Assembly (NCBI GenBank): GCA_964482435.1 | Contig: CAYZXL010000047.1 | Span: 1-38,263, forward strand | From: CAYZXL01 sp964482435 | Lineage (GTDB): Bacteria > Auribacterota > JABMQX01 | DNA: 38,263 nt | Direction: 5' to 3' | In this document: positions 15,759-23,817 of the stretch, piece by piece | How positions within the stretch are numbered: position 1 is the stretch's first letter | Layout: each line of letters starts with the position of its first letter | Translations under genes and position numbers: made by a program | The notes under the pieces: generated by a model | Told to the model about the DNA's origin: nothing | What the model saw: only the letters and a program-made list of their open reading frames with translations | Databases searched by the model: none

Positions 15759-16477
15759 CCCCATTTGGCCCGAGGCGAATCCTTGGGGAGGCGCCGTTGT
15801 CGGACGACGGTTCCTTCTACATTCGCGTGCCGGCGGAGACTCCCATTGCGTTTCAGCTTCTTGACAAAAAGGGTATGGCAGTCATGACGCACCGGAGCTG
15901 GATGTGGGCAATGCCAAAGGAAGCCCGCGGCTGCATCGGCTGCCATGAGGACAGGGAGATGACTCCTCCCAACCGACTGGCTGAGGCGGTGGCCAAGCCG
16001 CCGGCTATTTTCACTGCCCCGCCAGACAAGCGTCGAACGGTAGATTTTCGCCACGAGATTGCACCGTTGCTCGAGGGGCGGTGCCTGTCGTGCCACACCC
16101 GAGAGCATCCGCGATTGGACCTCGCAGACATCGAGACCCAAGCTCCTGGCTCCGCGTTCCCTCTCGCCTATGAGGTGCTCCTTTCACCCAAGGAGGAAGG
16201 AACAGAACAACTCGCCGGACGGTACGTGAAACCGGGGAGCGCCCGGGAAAGCCCGCTCGTGTGGCGCCTTTTCGGCGCGCGAGTGGACAACAAGGATGAA
16301 ACCTCCGGCAGCGGGGAGTCCATTTCGGCGATGCCCCCGAAATCGCCTTTGAGCGACACGGAGCGGAAGCTTTTCATCAAGTGGATTGATCTCGGTGCGC
16401 AATGGAACAACCGTCCTTTGCCGGAGGATGTGGCGAAGGAACCGGCTGTTCCGAAAACAGCAGAGGAAAGAAAGTGA
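15759..16477 (+). pseudogene. Hydrazine-synthase-α-like c-type cytochrome, N-terminally truncated
   Basis: The reading frame shows the C-terminal part of the hydrazine synthase alpha-like family: FGPRRILGEAPL, DGSFYIRVPAETPIAFQLLD, THRSWMWAMPKEARGCIGCHEDRE, then a second heme motif RCLSCHTRE and the closing KLFIKWIDLGAQWNN. Two CxxCH motifs (CIGCH, CLSCH) remain. Family members are several hundred residues longer at the N-terminus with a signal peptide. Here an in-frame stop at 15713-15715 and non-homologous sequence replace that part. TTG 15797 could start an internal fragment, but it would not be exported. These homologues occur far outside anammox bacteria, so hydrazine synthesis should not be assumed. 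The stop lies one base before the next start. Confidence 0.7.
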
Positions 16478-16478
16478 T

Positions 16479-17736
16479 ATGCACAAGCTCTCTCTGCTTG
16501 AAGCGTTCATGGTTTTGATTCTTCCGGCGGTCCTGTTTGCGGCAGAGGAGCTGCCTATATTCACAGACGTGACGGAAGAGGCAGGAATCCGTTTTGTGCA
16601 CAGTTTCGGGGACGACAATCTGGACTCCATCGTGGAGACGACCGGGGCGGGATGTGCCTTTTTCGACTACAACAACGACGGATACCTGGACATGTACCTG
16701 GTAAACGGAGCCTATGACAGGGTGGTGAGCCACCCAAGCGGTCGGCATCTGGCGGGAAAACTGAAAGACGTTCTGTATCGAAACAAAGGTGATGGCACGT
16801 TCGAGGACGTTACTCAGAAGGCGGGACTTTATAATCCCGAAGGCCGGGCAATGGGGGTAACCTCCGGCGACTTCGACGAAGATGGAGACATGGACATCTT
16901 CGTGAGTAACGATGTCATGGAAAACCACATGCACGTAAACAATGGGGACGGGACGTTCCGGGAGATTGCGCTGATGTCCGGCACGGCGTTCGGTGAGAAC
17001 GGCGAATCCACCTCTGCGATGGGGCCGGACTTCGGGGGACATAGACCGGGATGGGTTTATGGACTTGACGGTTCCAGACCTCGGGTACTGCTGCATCTAT
17101 CGCAACGTGGGCAACGGGTTGTTCCAGGACATAAGCAGTCTCATGGGAGTTGCTTCCGTCATGGGGCAGTTCAACAGTTGGTCGGGAAACCTGTTTGACT
17201 ATGACAACGATGGATACCTCGACTTCTTCATCACCAACAGCAGCCCCCACAGGATGGAGGAAGAGGAGAATGTTCTGTTCCGAAATGACCGCGGGCGGAG
17301 GTTTGTTGATGTGTCGTCGAGGTCTGGAGAACCTTTTGAGCACGAATACATGGGGCGAGGAGCAGCGGTTGGGGATTACGATAACGACGGCGACATGGAC
17401 ATTGTGATACTGAACTTGAACAGCCGTGCGATTCTCCTCCGCAACGACGGAGGAAATCGGAATCATTGGCTCTTTATTCGCACGGTAGGAAAGAGGAGCA
17501 ACCGGTGTGGGATAGGGGCACGCATCCGGCTCACAGCGGGCGGCTTGACCCAGATTGCCAATGTGAGGTCGGGTTCTTCGTATCTCACCACCAGCGACTT
17601 GCGGGTGCATTTCGGGTTGGGGAAAGAGACTGAAGTTTCCAGCATTGAAATCCGCTGGCCAAGCGGGCGAATTCAAGAATTGACTCGAGTGAAGGCAAAC
17701 CAAATCCTGACGGTCAAGGAACTGGTGCGAGAGTGA
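16479..17736 (+). CDS. ASPIC/UnbV FG-GAP repeat protein (frameshifted in a G-run)
   Basis: The gene encodes a secreted seven-bladed-propeller-like protein with Ca-binding FG-GAP motifs (DYNNDGYLDMYLVN, DFDEDGDMDIFVSN, DIDRDGFMDLTVPD, DYDNDGYLDFFITN, DYDNDGDMDIVILN) and a C-terminal ASPIC/UnbV domain (NRNHWLFIRTVGKRSNRCGIGARI to IEIRWPSG). It begins with a signal peptide (MHKLSLLEAFMVLILPAVLFA). The frame breaks at GGGGG 17034-17038. With four Gs the protein reads MGPDFGDIDRDGFMD and continues without interruption to 17736, giving about 418 residues. Either a homopolymer sequencing error or a true one-base mutation explains this. The two halves run 16479 to about 17198 and about 16993 to 17736. 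It lies between the cytochrome fragment and the large cytochrome gene, in the same direction. Confidence 0.85.
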
Positions 17737-17737
17737 C

Positions 17738-18508
17738 ATGAGGATCGGGAGTATGAAGCGCTACCTGCCGGCTGCAATCATAGTCCTGTCGGGTGTTGGG
17801 GTCCTGTTGGGTTTATCTCTGGGCGCCCCCCAGCGCCCAAAACCCTCGTTTTACGTCGGGTCGCGGGTGTGCATGCCGTGCCACGGGGGGAAAAGGGGCT
17901 GCGACCAGTACAGCCTCTGGCGGCTCTCGAAGCACGCGAAAGCGTATGCGGCCCTGAGCCTCCCGCAGACTTTTGAGGTCGCGGAGATTTCGGGTGTAGA
18001 TATCGAGCCGCGGGAAAGCGCGATTTGCCAAGGATGCCACGCCACCGCCTCCACGGCGGAGCCCTGGCAGATTGATCCGACCTTTCACCACGAAGACGGC
18101 GTACAATGCGAAGTTTGCCATGGGCCCGCAGGGCTTCACGTGCAAGCGATGAAGAGCGGACATGGGAGTTCGGTCGCAGCACTGCCCATGCCCACCCCCC
18201 AGGCGTCCGACATGGTTCCGCTGACCCATGAGTGGCGCGCGCCGACGGGCTGCGCTTCAAGCGCCTGGCAGGGCCTGGTCAGGTGCGCCAGGACTACCGG
18301 ACGAGGTCCCTCCGGGCCCGCGGGGCCGGTGCCAAATCCGGCACAGGGGACCCCTGGCCAAGCCTGGACAGACGACATCTGCGCGCTAGGCGCACCAGCC
18401 GAATCCGGGGACGATCTCTGCCGCGGGGGAGACGCTGATCGCACTGCCACGCCGTACATGCACGACACATTTGAACTTGGTCTGGTTCTTCGCCTTTGCG
18501 GGGCTTGA
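17738..18508 (+). pseudogene. 5' part of an interrupted multiheme cytochrome c fusion gene
   Basis: Residues 1-158 (to base 18211) are genuine. They comprise a membrane anchor/signal (YLPAAIIVLSGVGVLLGLSLG), then CMPCH, CQGCH and CEVCH heme sites in a cytochrome c554-like module ending MPTPQASD. From 18212 the frame enters unrelated GC-rich sequence and stops at 18506-18508 after about 98 junk codons. The module's fourth heme site, CMICH, and its tail RHKDTHTKVVKSGEFDYQKALAEISH are found in frame at 18792 onward, fused to the rest of the protein. Deleting 18212-18791 would join the halves exactly. The start ATG 17738 follows the ASPIC stop by one base. ATG 17753 is an alternative. A truncated triheme product could still be made and exported. 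Confidence 0.75.
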
Positions 18509-18791
18509 ACGAGTCTACTATTGGTGCTTCGCGTCGCGACATGTCAGTGTCATCTCCCGCTTCGTGCCGAGCCTGGGGATCTGACCTCAAGGGTCAAAGG
18601 ACTTTAGGGGCATCTCACGCGCAATCTTGAGGCACGGGGCCTGCCTTGTCAACTGCTATTTTGGCAAGGCTTCTGCTCCTATCGACACCGGTTGCGCCGG
18701 TAGCGCTACATTTTGCTAGGTGTCGACGCCTGGGGTATGATTCATGATTACCTACTACGAGTGTTACACAGTGTAACACTCATAGTAGGAC
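18212..18791. mobile_element. 580-base insert of unknown type splitting the cytochrome gene
   Basis: The segment interrupts the coding sequence between the codons for Asp158 and the first Cys of CMICH. GAC occurs immediately left (18209-18211) and at its right end (18789-18791), compatible with a three-base target duplication. It carries no convincing open frame. Hairpins are frequent (for example ACCGG 18687-18691 with CCGGT 18697-18701), and the right end is a 39-base palindrome. I found no group II 5' GTGYG start or domain V, no group I core, and no matching terminal inverted repeats. It may be a palindrome-associated non-autonomous transposon, an unrecognised RNA element, or a decayed remnant. 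Confidence 0.55.
18751..18789. repeat. Near-perfect 39-base palindrome at the right end of the insert
   Basis: The 19-base arms 18751-18769 and 18771-18789 pair with one mismatch around a single central A at 18770. The inner part is the perfect repeat GTGTTACAC/GTGTAACAC. Its right edge touches the point where cytochrome coding sequence resumes, and its last bases (AGGA) form a plausible ribosome site for ATG 18795. It could be a transposon end hairpin, a recombination site or a protein-binding operator. Confidence 0.8.
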
Positions 18792-18794
18792 TGC

Positions 18795-21197
18795 ATGATT
18801 TGCCACCGACACAAGGACACCCACACGAAGGTGGTCAAGAGCGGAGAATTCGATTACCAAAAAGCTCTGGCGGAAATCTCCCATGTCGGGAGCGAAGTTG
18901 TGATGCGTCCTTCGTTCGTTTTCCCGATGGCGCAAACTACCCGACACTTTGTTGGCGCGAAGGCATGCGCGCAGTGCCACTCCGAGACGAGAAACGGAGG
19001 TCAGTTCGCCCTGTGGATGTGGTCCGCTCACGCAGAAGCCTGGGCGGTTTTGGGGACCTCTCGGGCATGGCAAGCGGCGGAGAAAGCCGGAGTCCCGGGC
19101 AATCCTCAGACGAAGACGGAATGTCTCCGCTGCCATGCCACAGGCTTTCAGGAGAGGGAGCAGGGTTTTGCCGACTCGTTCGAGGTTGAGCACGGGGTGC
19201 AGTGCGAATCATGTCATGGCCCCGGAAGCGACTACTCGAAGGAGACCGTGATGCGAGACAGGCAAGCGGCAATGGCCGCAGGGCTTGTGATTCCGAACCA
19301 GCAGACATGCCGTTCCTGCCACAGTGGGGACTGTCCCGCCTCTTTGGAGCAATTCAGTTTCGAAGCGGCCTGGAAAACGGTCTCCCACCCCAGGCAGCCT
19401 TTGAAGCCCCCGTCGGTTTCGGTTGAGTACAAGACACCATTTAACCTCGTCCTTTCTAAAGACGGGCGGCGCGCCTACGTTGCCTGCGAAGGCTCGAACT
19501 CGCTGATTATTGTGGACCTTGAAACTCGAAAGGTGGTTGCGGAGGTCGAGGTGGGGCGTCAGCCTCACGGCGTCTGCCTGAATCCCACGGAAACGATAGC
19601 CTACGTTACCAACCGCAGTTCGGACACGGTCTCTGTCGTGGACCTCGCGACGAACAAGGTTGCCGCGACCATCGCCGTGGGGGACGAACCTCACGGGATT
19701 GTAACGGACGTCAGCGGCGACACCCTTTATGTCGCCAACGGGGCAACCAACAACGTGTCGGTGATTGACGTTCACAAGGCGACGGAGGTCAAAAGGCTCG
19801 TGGCGGCTCGGGGAACGTGGGGCGTCGAGCGTTCGCCCAACGGCGAGACGATTTACGTGACCAACTACCTCTCGCACCTCGTTCCCTTCCGGACAACCTC
19901 CATGTCGGAGGTGACCGTCATTGACACCGGGAAGAAACAGGTAGTCAACCGCATACGCGTGCCGGAGACCAACCTCGTGCAGGGCATCGCGTTCTCCCCG
20001 GATGGCCAGTTCGCTCTTGTAACGATGCTGCGGACCAAAAACGTGGTCCCGATGACGCGTGTGTTGCAGGGCTGGGTTATCACCAACGGCTTGGGCATCA
20101 TCTGGAAGGATGGTCGAGTGGACGAAGTTCTCCTCGATGAGCCGAATTCCTGCTTTGCTGACCCGACCGACGTCGTCATCGCCCCTGGCGCGAAATACGC
20201 GTACGTCTCCGGCGGCGGCATTGACGCGGTCGCAGTCGTTGACCTTTCAAGGCTCTTCAGCATTCTCGGAATCGCCAGTGAGGAAGAGCGCCTGAACGTC
20301 ATCCCGAATCATCTGGGCATCTCCACAGAATTTGTCGTGCGGCGCATCCCGACGGGAAGGAATCCGCGCGGGTTGGCGCTTTCGCCTGACGGGAAGTTCC
20401 TGTACGTCACCGCCGCGCTCGATGACGATCTCACGATAATAGACACCGCCAAGAAGGAAGTCGTCGGCTCCATTGACCTGGGCGGGGCGAAGGAAATCAC
20501 GCAGACACGGTTCGGAGAACGGCTTTTTCATAACGCGGACATCACGTTCCAGAGACAATTCTCCTGCCATTCTTGCCATCCGGACGGAAACGTGGACGGT
20601 TTGACCTACGACATTGAGCCGGACGGAATCGGGGTTAATCCAGTGGATAATCGCACGCTGCGCGGGATTCACGACACTCCACCGTTTAAGTGGAGCGGCA
20701 AGAACCCCTCCTTGAGCCGGCAGTGCGGCGCGAGGCTCGCGGTTTTCTTCACGCGGGTTGACCCGTTCACGCCGGAAGAGCTTGCTGCCGTTGACCGATA
20801 CGTCACGACAATTCCTCGCCCACCCAACCGCTACCAGCGACCGGAAGGATTGGCCCCCGCGCAGTCGCGTGGTAAGGTGTTCTTCGAGCGAACGGTTACT
20901 AACGATGGGCGCCCCATTCCGCCGGAAGGACGGTGCATCACGTGTCATCCTGCACCATACTACACAAACTGCCAGAAGTTCGATGTCGGCACGAAATCGT
21001 GGCTGGACACGGACGGAGCGTTTGATGTTCCACATCTCAACAATATCTATGAGGCGGCTCCCTATTTGCACGACGGGCGGGCGGAGACGCTGGAGGAAAT
21101 CTGGACGAGATTTAACCCTAAAGACAAGCACGGGTTCGTGAACGATATGACCAAAGACCAACTGAATGACTTGATTGAATATCTCAGGGGCCTATAG
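18795..21197 (+). CDS. Multiheme cytochrome / YVTN β-propeller / diheme cytochrome fusion (3' part)
   Basis: About 800 residues. It opens with the tail of cytochrome module 1 (CMICH begins at 18792). Module 2 follows with CAQCH, CLRCH, CESCH and CRSCH (residues about 56-185), then a YVTN-type β-propeller (about 210-590; repeats such as GRRAYVACEGSNSLIIVDL, ETIAYVTNRSSDTVSVVDL, DTLYVANGATNNVSVIDV). A C-terminal diheme peroxidase-like unit follows with CHSCH and CITCH. Modules 1 and 2 align with each other, which confirms the reconstruction. The full protein would have ten CxxCH sites in 959 residues and act in the periplasm or at the cell surface. As it stands, this 3' part lacks a signal peptide, so heme attachment would fail unless the insert is removed or read through. 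Its electron donor or substrate is unknown. Confidence 0.85.
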   Translation: MICHRHKDTHTKVVKSGEFDYQKALAEISHVGSEVVMRPSFVFPMAQTTRHFVGAKACAQCHSETRNGGQFALWMWSAHAEAWAVLGTSRAWQAAEKAGVPGNPQTKTECLRCHATGFQEREQGFADSFEVEHGVQCESCHGPGSDYSKETVMRDRQAAMAAGLVIPNQQTCRSCHSGDCPASLEQFSFEAAWKTVSHPRQPLKPPSVSVEYKTPFNLVLSKDGRRAYVACEGSNSLIIVDLETRKVVAEVEVGRQPHGVCLNPTETIAYVTNRSSDTVSVVDLATNKVAATIAVGDEPHGIVTDVSGDTLYVANGATNNVSVIDVHKATEVKRLVAARGTWGVERSPNGETIYVTNYLSHLVPFRTTSMSEVTVIDTGKKQVVNRIRVPETNLVQGIAFSPDGQFALVTMLRTKNVVPMTRVLQGWVITNGLGIIWKDGRVDEVLLDEPNSCFADPTDVVIAPGAKYAYVSGGGIDAVAVVDLSRLFSILGIASEEERLNVIPNHLGISTEFVVRRIPTGRNPRGLALSPDGKFLYVTAALDDDLTIIDTAKKEVVGSIDLGGAKEITQTRFGERLFHNADITFQRQFSCHSCHPDGNVDGLTYDIEPDGIGVNPVDNRTLRGIHDTPPFKWSGKNPSLSRQCGARLAVFFTRVDPFTPEELAAVDRYVTTIPRPPNRYQRPEGLAPAQSRGKVFFERTVTNDGRPIPPEGRCITCHPAPYYTNCQKFDVGTKSWLDTDGAFDVPHLNNIYEAAPYLHDGRAETLEEIWTRFNPKDKHGFVNDMTKDQLNDLIEYLRGL

Positions 21198-21212
21198 AAG
21201 GAGGTTCGCGTT

Positions 21213-22406
21213 ATGGACAGATGGTGCGGTCGTGTTGCAGCGGTCATACTCCTGACACTAACGGTGGCGGCATTGCCCGGCGACAAGCCGCCGAAGAAGA
21301 ATGCTCCCTTAGGCATGCCCTTCGTGTATGAGAACTGGGAGGTTTTCACCACAGAGAACACAAAAGGCGCCCTCCCCAACGACCACATCTTCGCTTTGAA
21401 GGCTGACGGTCCCCGTGTCTGGATCGGCACGGAGGACGGTCTCGCCTGTTACGAAGATGGAGAGTTCAAATCCTGGAACAAAAAGGATGGTCTGCCCTGG
21501 CACGTCATCACCGGCATTGATGTTAGCCCACTGACTGGCGACGTCTGGCTGGCGCTGTTCGGCGGAGGGCTGTGCCGGTTCAGCGGGGGGCGGTTCGAAC
21601 ACTTCCACCAGCTCAACAGCGGACTGGTCAACGACGTAGTGTACGGCGTCGCTGTTCAAGACCACATGATTTGGGCCGCCACAACTGCTGGCGTTAGCTC
21701 CTACGACACCGTGACGGGCGAATGGACGATCTATACGGAAAAGAACGCCCCGATGGAGGAGATTTGGTGTTACAATGTCCGGTACAACGACGGAAAGGTT
21801 TTCGTGGCCGTTTGGGGCGGGGGCATCTTAGAATGGGACGTCAAGCTCAAACGCTGGAGGGCGCACGTGGACCCGGACGGAGAGATGGAAATAGACTTAT
21901 ACCGGGACGATGGTTTGATTCACATCATCACCACAGCCGCTTCCTATGAGTCGGGAATCTTGTGGGCCTCGACCTACTTTGGGGTGAGCCGATACGATGG
22001 GAGGCACTGGCGAGGTTACATGGACCACGACAGCGGCCTTGTCAGCACTTTCGTGAATTCGATAAATTCGCGGGACCAGGAAGGCTGGGCCTGCACGGAC
22101 AAGGGGCTGTCGGCGATGGTTGATTTCCCAACGGATACATGGGTGACGTACAAGAAGAACGAGAAAGGTAATGACGGGACTGCCATCGTCTCACGCGGCA
22201 AGCAGGTCATTAAGACCGTGCCAACAAAAGGCGCGATCCCGAACAATTTCATGATCTACGTTGAGTTTCAGGGCGACGATGTTTGGGCCGGCACCTCGAA
22301 AGGTCTGGCTCGCGGAATTGGCAAAGGACGCTGGGTCGGAGTGAGAGTCGAAGAATTAGCGAAGCCTGCGGAGGCCCCTCGGCAAGGTGGCTCTGAGGCG
22401 AAATAA
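21213..22406 (+). CDS. Secreted Reg_prop-type β-propeller protein
   Basis: A 397-residue protein with a Sec signal (residues 1-22) and repeated two-component-regulator-propeller motifs: RVWIGTEDGLACYEDGEFKSW, VWLALFGGGLCRFSGGRFEHF, MIWAATTAGVSSYDTVTGEW, ILWASTYFGVSRYDGRHWRGY and VWAGTSKGLARGIGKGRW. In hybrid histidine kinases such repeats form the periplasmic sensor. Here no kinase or membrane domain is attached, so the protein is a free propeller, perhaps a binding partner of the cytochrome. It follows the cytochrome gene by 15 bases behind AGGAGG. The C-terminal PAEAPRQGGSEAK tail is flexible. Confidence 0.85.
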   Translation: MDRWCGRVAAVILLTLTVAALPGDKPPKKNAPLGMPFVYENWEVFTTENTKGALPNDHIFALKADGPRVWIGTEDGLACYEDGEFKSWNKKDGLPWHVITGIDVSPLTGDVWLALFGGGLCRFSGGRFEHFHQLNSGLVNDVVYGVAVQDHMIWAATTAGVSSYDTVTGEWTIYTEKNAPMEEIWCYNVRYNDGKVFVAVWGGGILEWDVKLKRWRAHVDPDGEMEIDLYRDDGLIHIITTAASYESGILWASTYFGVSRYDGRHWRGYMDHDSGLVSTFVNSINSRDQEGWACTDKGLSAMVDFPTDTWVTYKKNEKGNDGTAIVSRGKQVIKTVPTKGAIPNNFMIYVEFQGDDVWAGTSKGLARGIGKGRWVGVRVEELAKPAEAPRQGGSEAK

Positions 22407-22419
22407 AGGAGGTTGTGTC

Positions 22420-23817
22420 ATGCGACAGATAGAACGCTTGAGTTTCGTTGTCCTCGCACTCATTGTGAGTTCGGCCGCAGTGGCGGCCGTGCAGACGGAG
22501 ACGGCTTCTCCTCAGCCAGCGGCTCTTCCTCAGCCGCCGAAGCGATACGGCAACACGCCCGACCGCTACATGCCCTTTGGACACTTCACTGAGCCTTACA
22601 AGCGATTCTTCCTGGAGCCACTGGAGTTCACAGGACCAGGCCGGGAGAAACCGGAGCCGGAGGGATTGAAGTCTGTCAAAATCGGTTTTCTCGGCCCTAT
22701 TGAGCCGACTGTCTCTGTTGCCACTGGAGGCGCATCTCATGAGGAGACGCTCGGCATCAAGATGCTTCAGGGAATGCAACTCGCGTTTGAGCAAGCGAAC
22801 GCACGCGGGGGATATCGCGGTCGCATCCCGTACGAGTTGGTGGTCCGCAACGACAATGGACTGTGGGGCTCTTCCGGCAACGAAATCATACATCTCGCGT
22901 ACAATGAGAAGGTCTGGGCGATTCTTGGCGGAATTGACGGAGCGAATAGCCACATCGGTATCCGCGTGTCCCTCAAGGCGGAGCTTCCCTGGGTGAATAC
23001 CGGGGACACGGATCCGACTTTCGTCGAGACGAAAATCCCGTGGGTATTCCGCGTCATCAGCGACGATCGGCAGATGTGCTATCTCCTCGCCGATTACGCG
23101 TATCAGAAGCTTGGACTGAAACGGGTCGCGGGCCTTCGAATCGGAAGCCGATATGGCCGCGTCAACATTGACGAATTCCGCGACGGCTACCGGCGGCTTG
23201 GACATCCCCTCGTGACGGAGGTCCAGTACAAAGTCGGTGACACAGACTTCACCGCGCAACTCGAGCGAATCAAGAGCCTGGACGTGGATGGCGTGGTCAC
23301 ATACGGCGACGCCAAAGAATCCGGTCTCATCCTCAAGCAGATGCGCGACATGGGATTGACGAAACAGGTGTTTCTGGCGAGCGATCGGATTGTCTGCGAT
23401 GAGTTTTTGCAGACAGTCGGCGAGAACCCGGGACCCGTCATCGCCGGGTACCCCTACGATCCCACTCGCGACGACCCGAAGCTTCACGAGTTCCGAGAGG
23501 CATTCCGCGAGCGGTTCAGGGAGGAGCCTGAGCAGTACGCCGCGCACGGCTACGACGGGGCGCGCTTCCTGATTCAAGCGGTCGAGAAAGGCGGGCTGAA
23601 CCGGGCGCTGATTCGGGATGCCCTGGCTGAGGTCAAACGTTACCACGGCGTCACCGGGGAGATCATTTTCGACCATATCCAGCAGGACGTCAGCCCCGCC
23701 TCCCTGGCGATCCTGGAAAACGGGAAATTCAACTTCTACAGTCGTGAGGCACTGTTCGGGCCGGAAAAAACCGAGACAAAGCAAGCGTCCGCCATCAAAG
23801 ATGCGCCGAACCTATGA
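22420..23817 (+). CDS. Type I periplasmic binding protein (Leu/Ile/Val-binding family), copy 1
   Basis: A 465-residue exported protein starts at ATG 22420 behind GGAGG. A signal peptide is followed by an unusual proline-rich segment (about 25-75: PAALPQPPKRYGNTPDRY, EPYKRFFLEPLEFTGPGR). A typical Peripla_BP_6 fold follows (VKIGFLGPIEP, MLQGMQLAFEQANARGG, VWAILGGIDGANSHIG, KLGLKRVAGLRIGSRYG, DGVVTYGDAKESGLILKQM, YAAHGYDGARFLIQAVEKGG). Such proteins usually feed LivHMGF-type amino-acid or small-organic importers, but no permease or ATPase of that class is nearby. With the heme and propeller proteins upstream, ligand sensing or substrate delivery in the periplasm is possible. The stop overlaps the next gene (ATGA). 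Confidence 0.88.
   Translation: MRQIERLSFVVLALIVSSAAVAAVQTETASPQPAALPQPPKRYGNTPDRYMPFGHFTEPYKRFFLEPLEFTGPGREKPEPEGLKSVKIGFLGPIEPTVSVATGGASHEETLGIKMLQGMQLAFEQANARGGYRGRIPYELVVRNDNGLWGSSGNEIIHLAYNEKVWAILGGIDGANSHIGIRVSLKAELPWVNTGDTDPTFVETKIPWVFRVISDDRQMCYLLADYAYQKLGLKRVAGLRIGSRYGRVNIDEFRDGYRRLGHPLVTEVQYKVGDTDFTAQLERIKSLDVDGVVTYGDAKESGLILKQMRDMGLTKQVFLASDRIVCDEFLQTVGENPGPVIAGYPYDPTRDDPKLHEFREAFRERFREEPEQYAAHGYDGARFLIQAVEKGGLNRALIRDALAEVKRYHGVTGEIIFDHIQQDVSPASLAILENGKFNFYSREALFGPEKTETKQASAIKDAPNL

Noticed and set aside
15759..16477. Evidence for anammox-type hydrazine synthesis
   Set aside because: Only the α-like C-terminal part is present. No β/γ subunits or hydrazine dehydrogenase are seen, and α-like proteins are widespread outside anammox bacteria.
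18212..18791. Self-splicing intron (group I or II) in the cytochrome gene
   Set aside because: No GTGYG 5' end or domain V for group II, and no U before the 5' junction or recognisable P-Q-R-S core for group I. It is kept only as an insert of unknown type.
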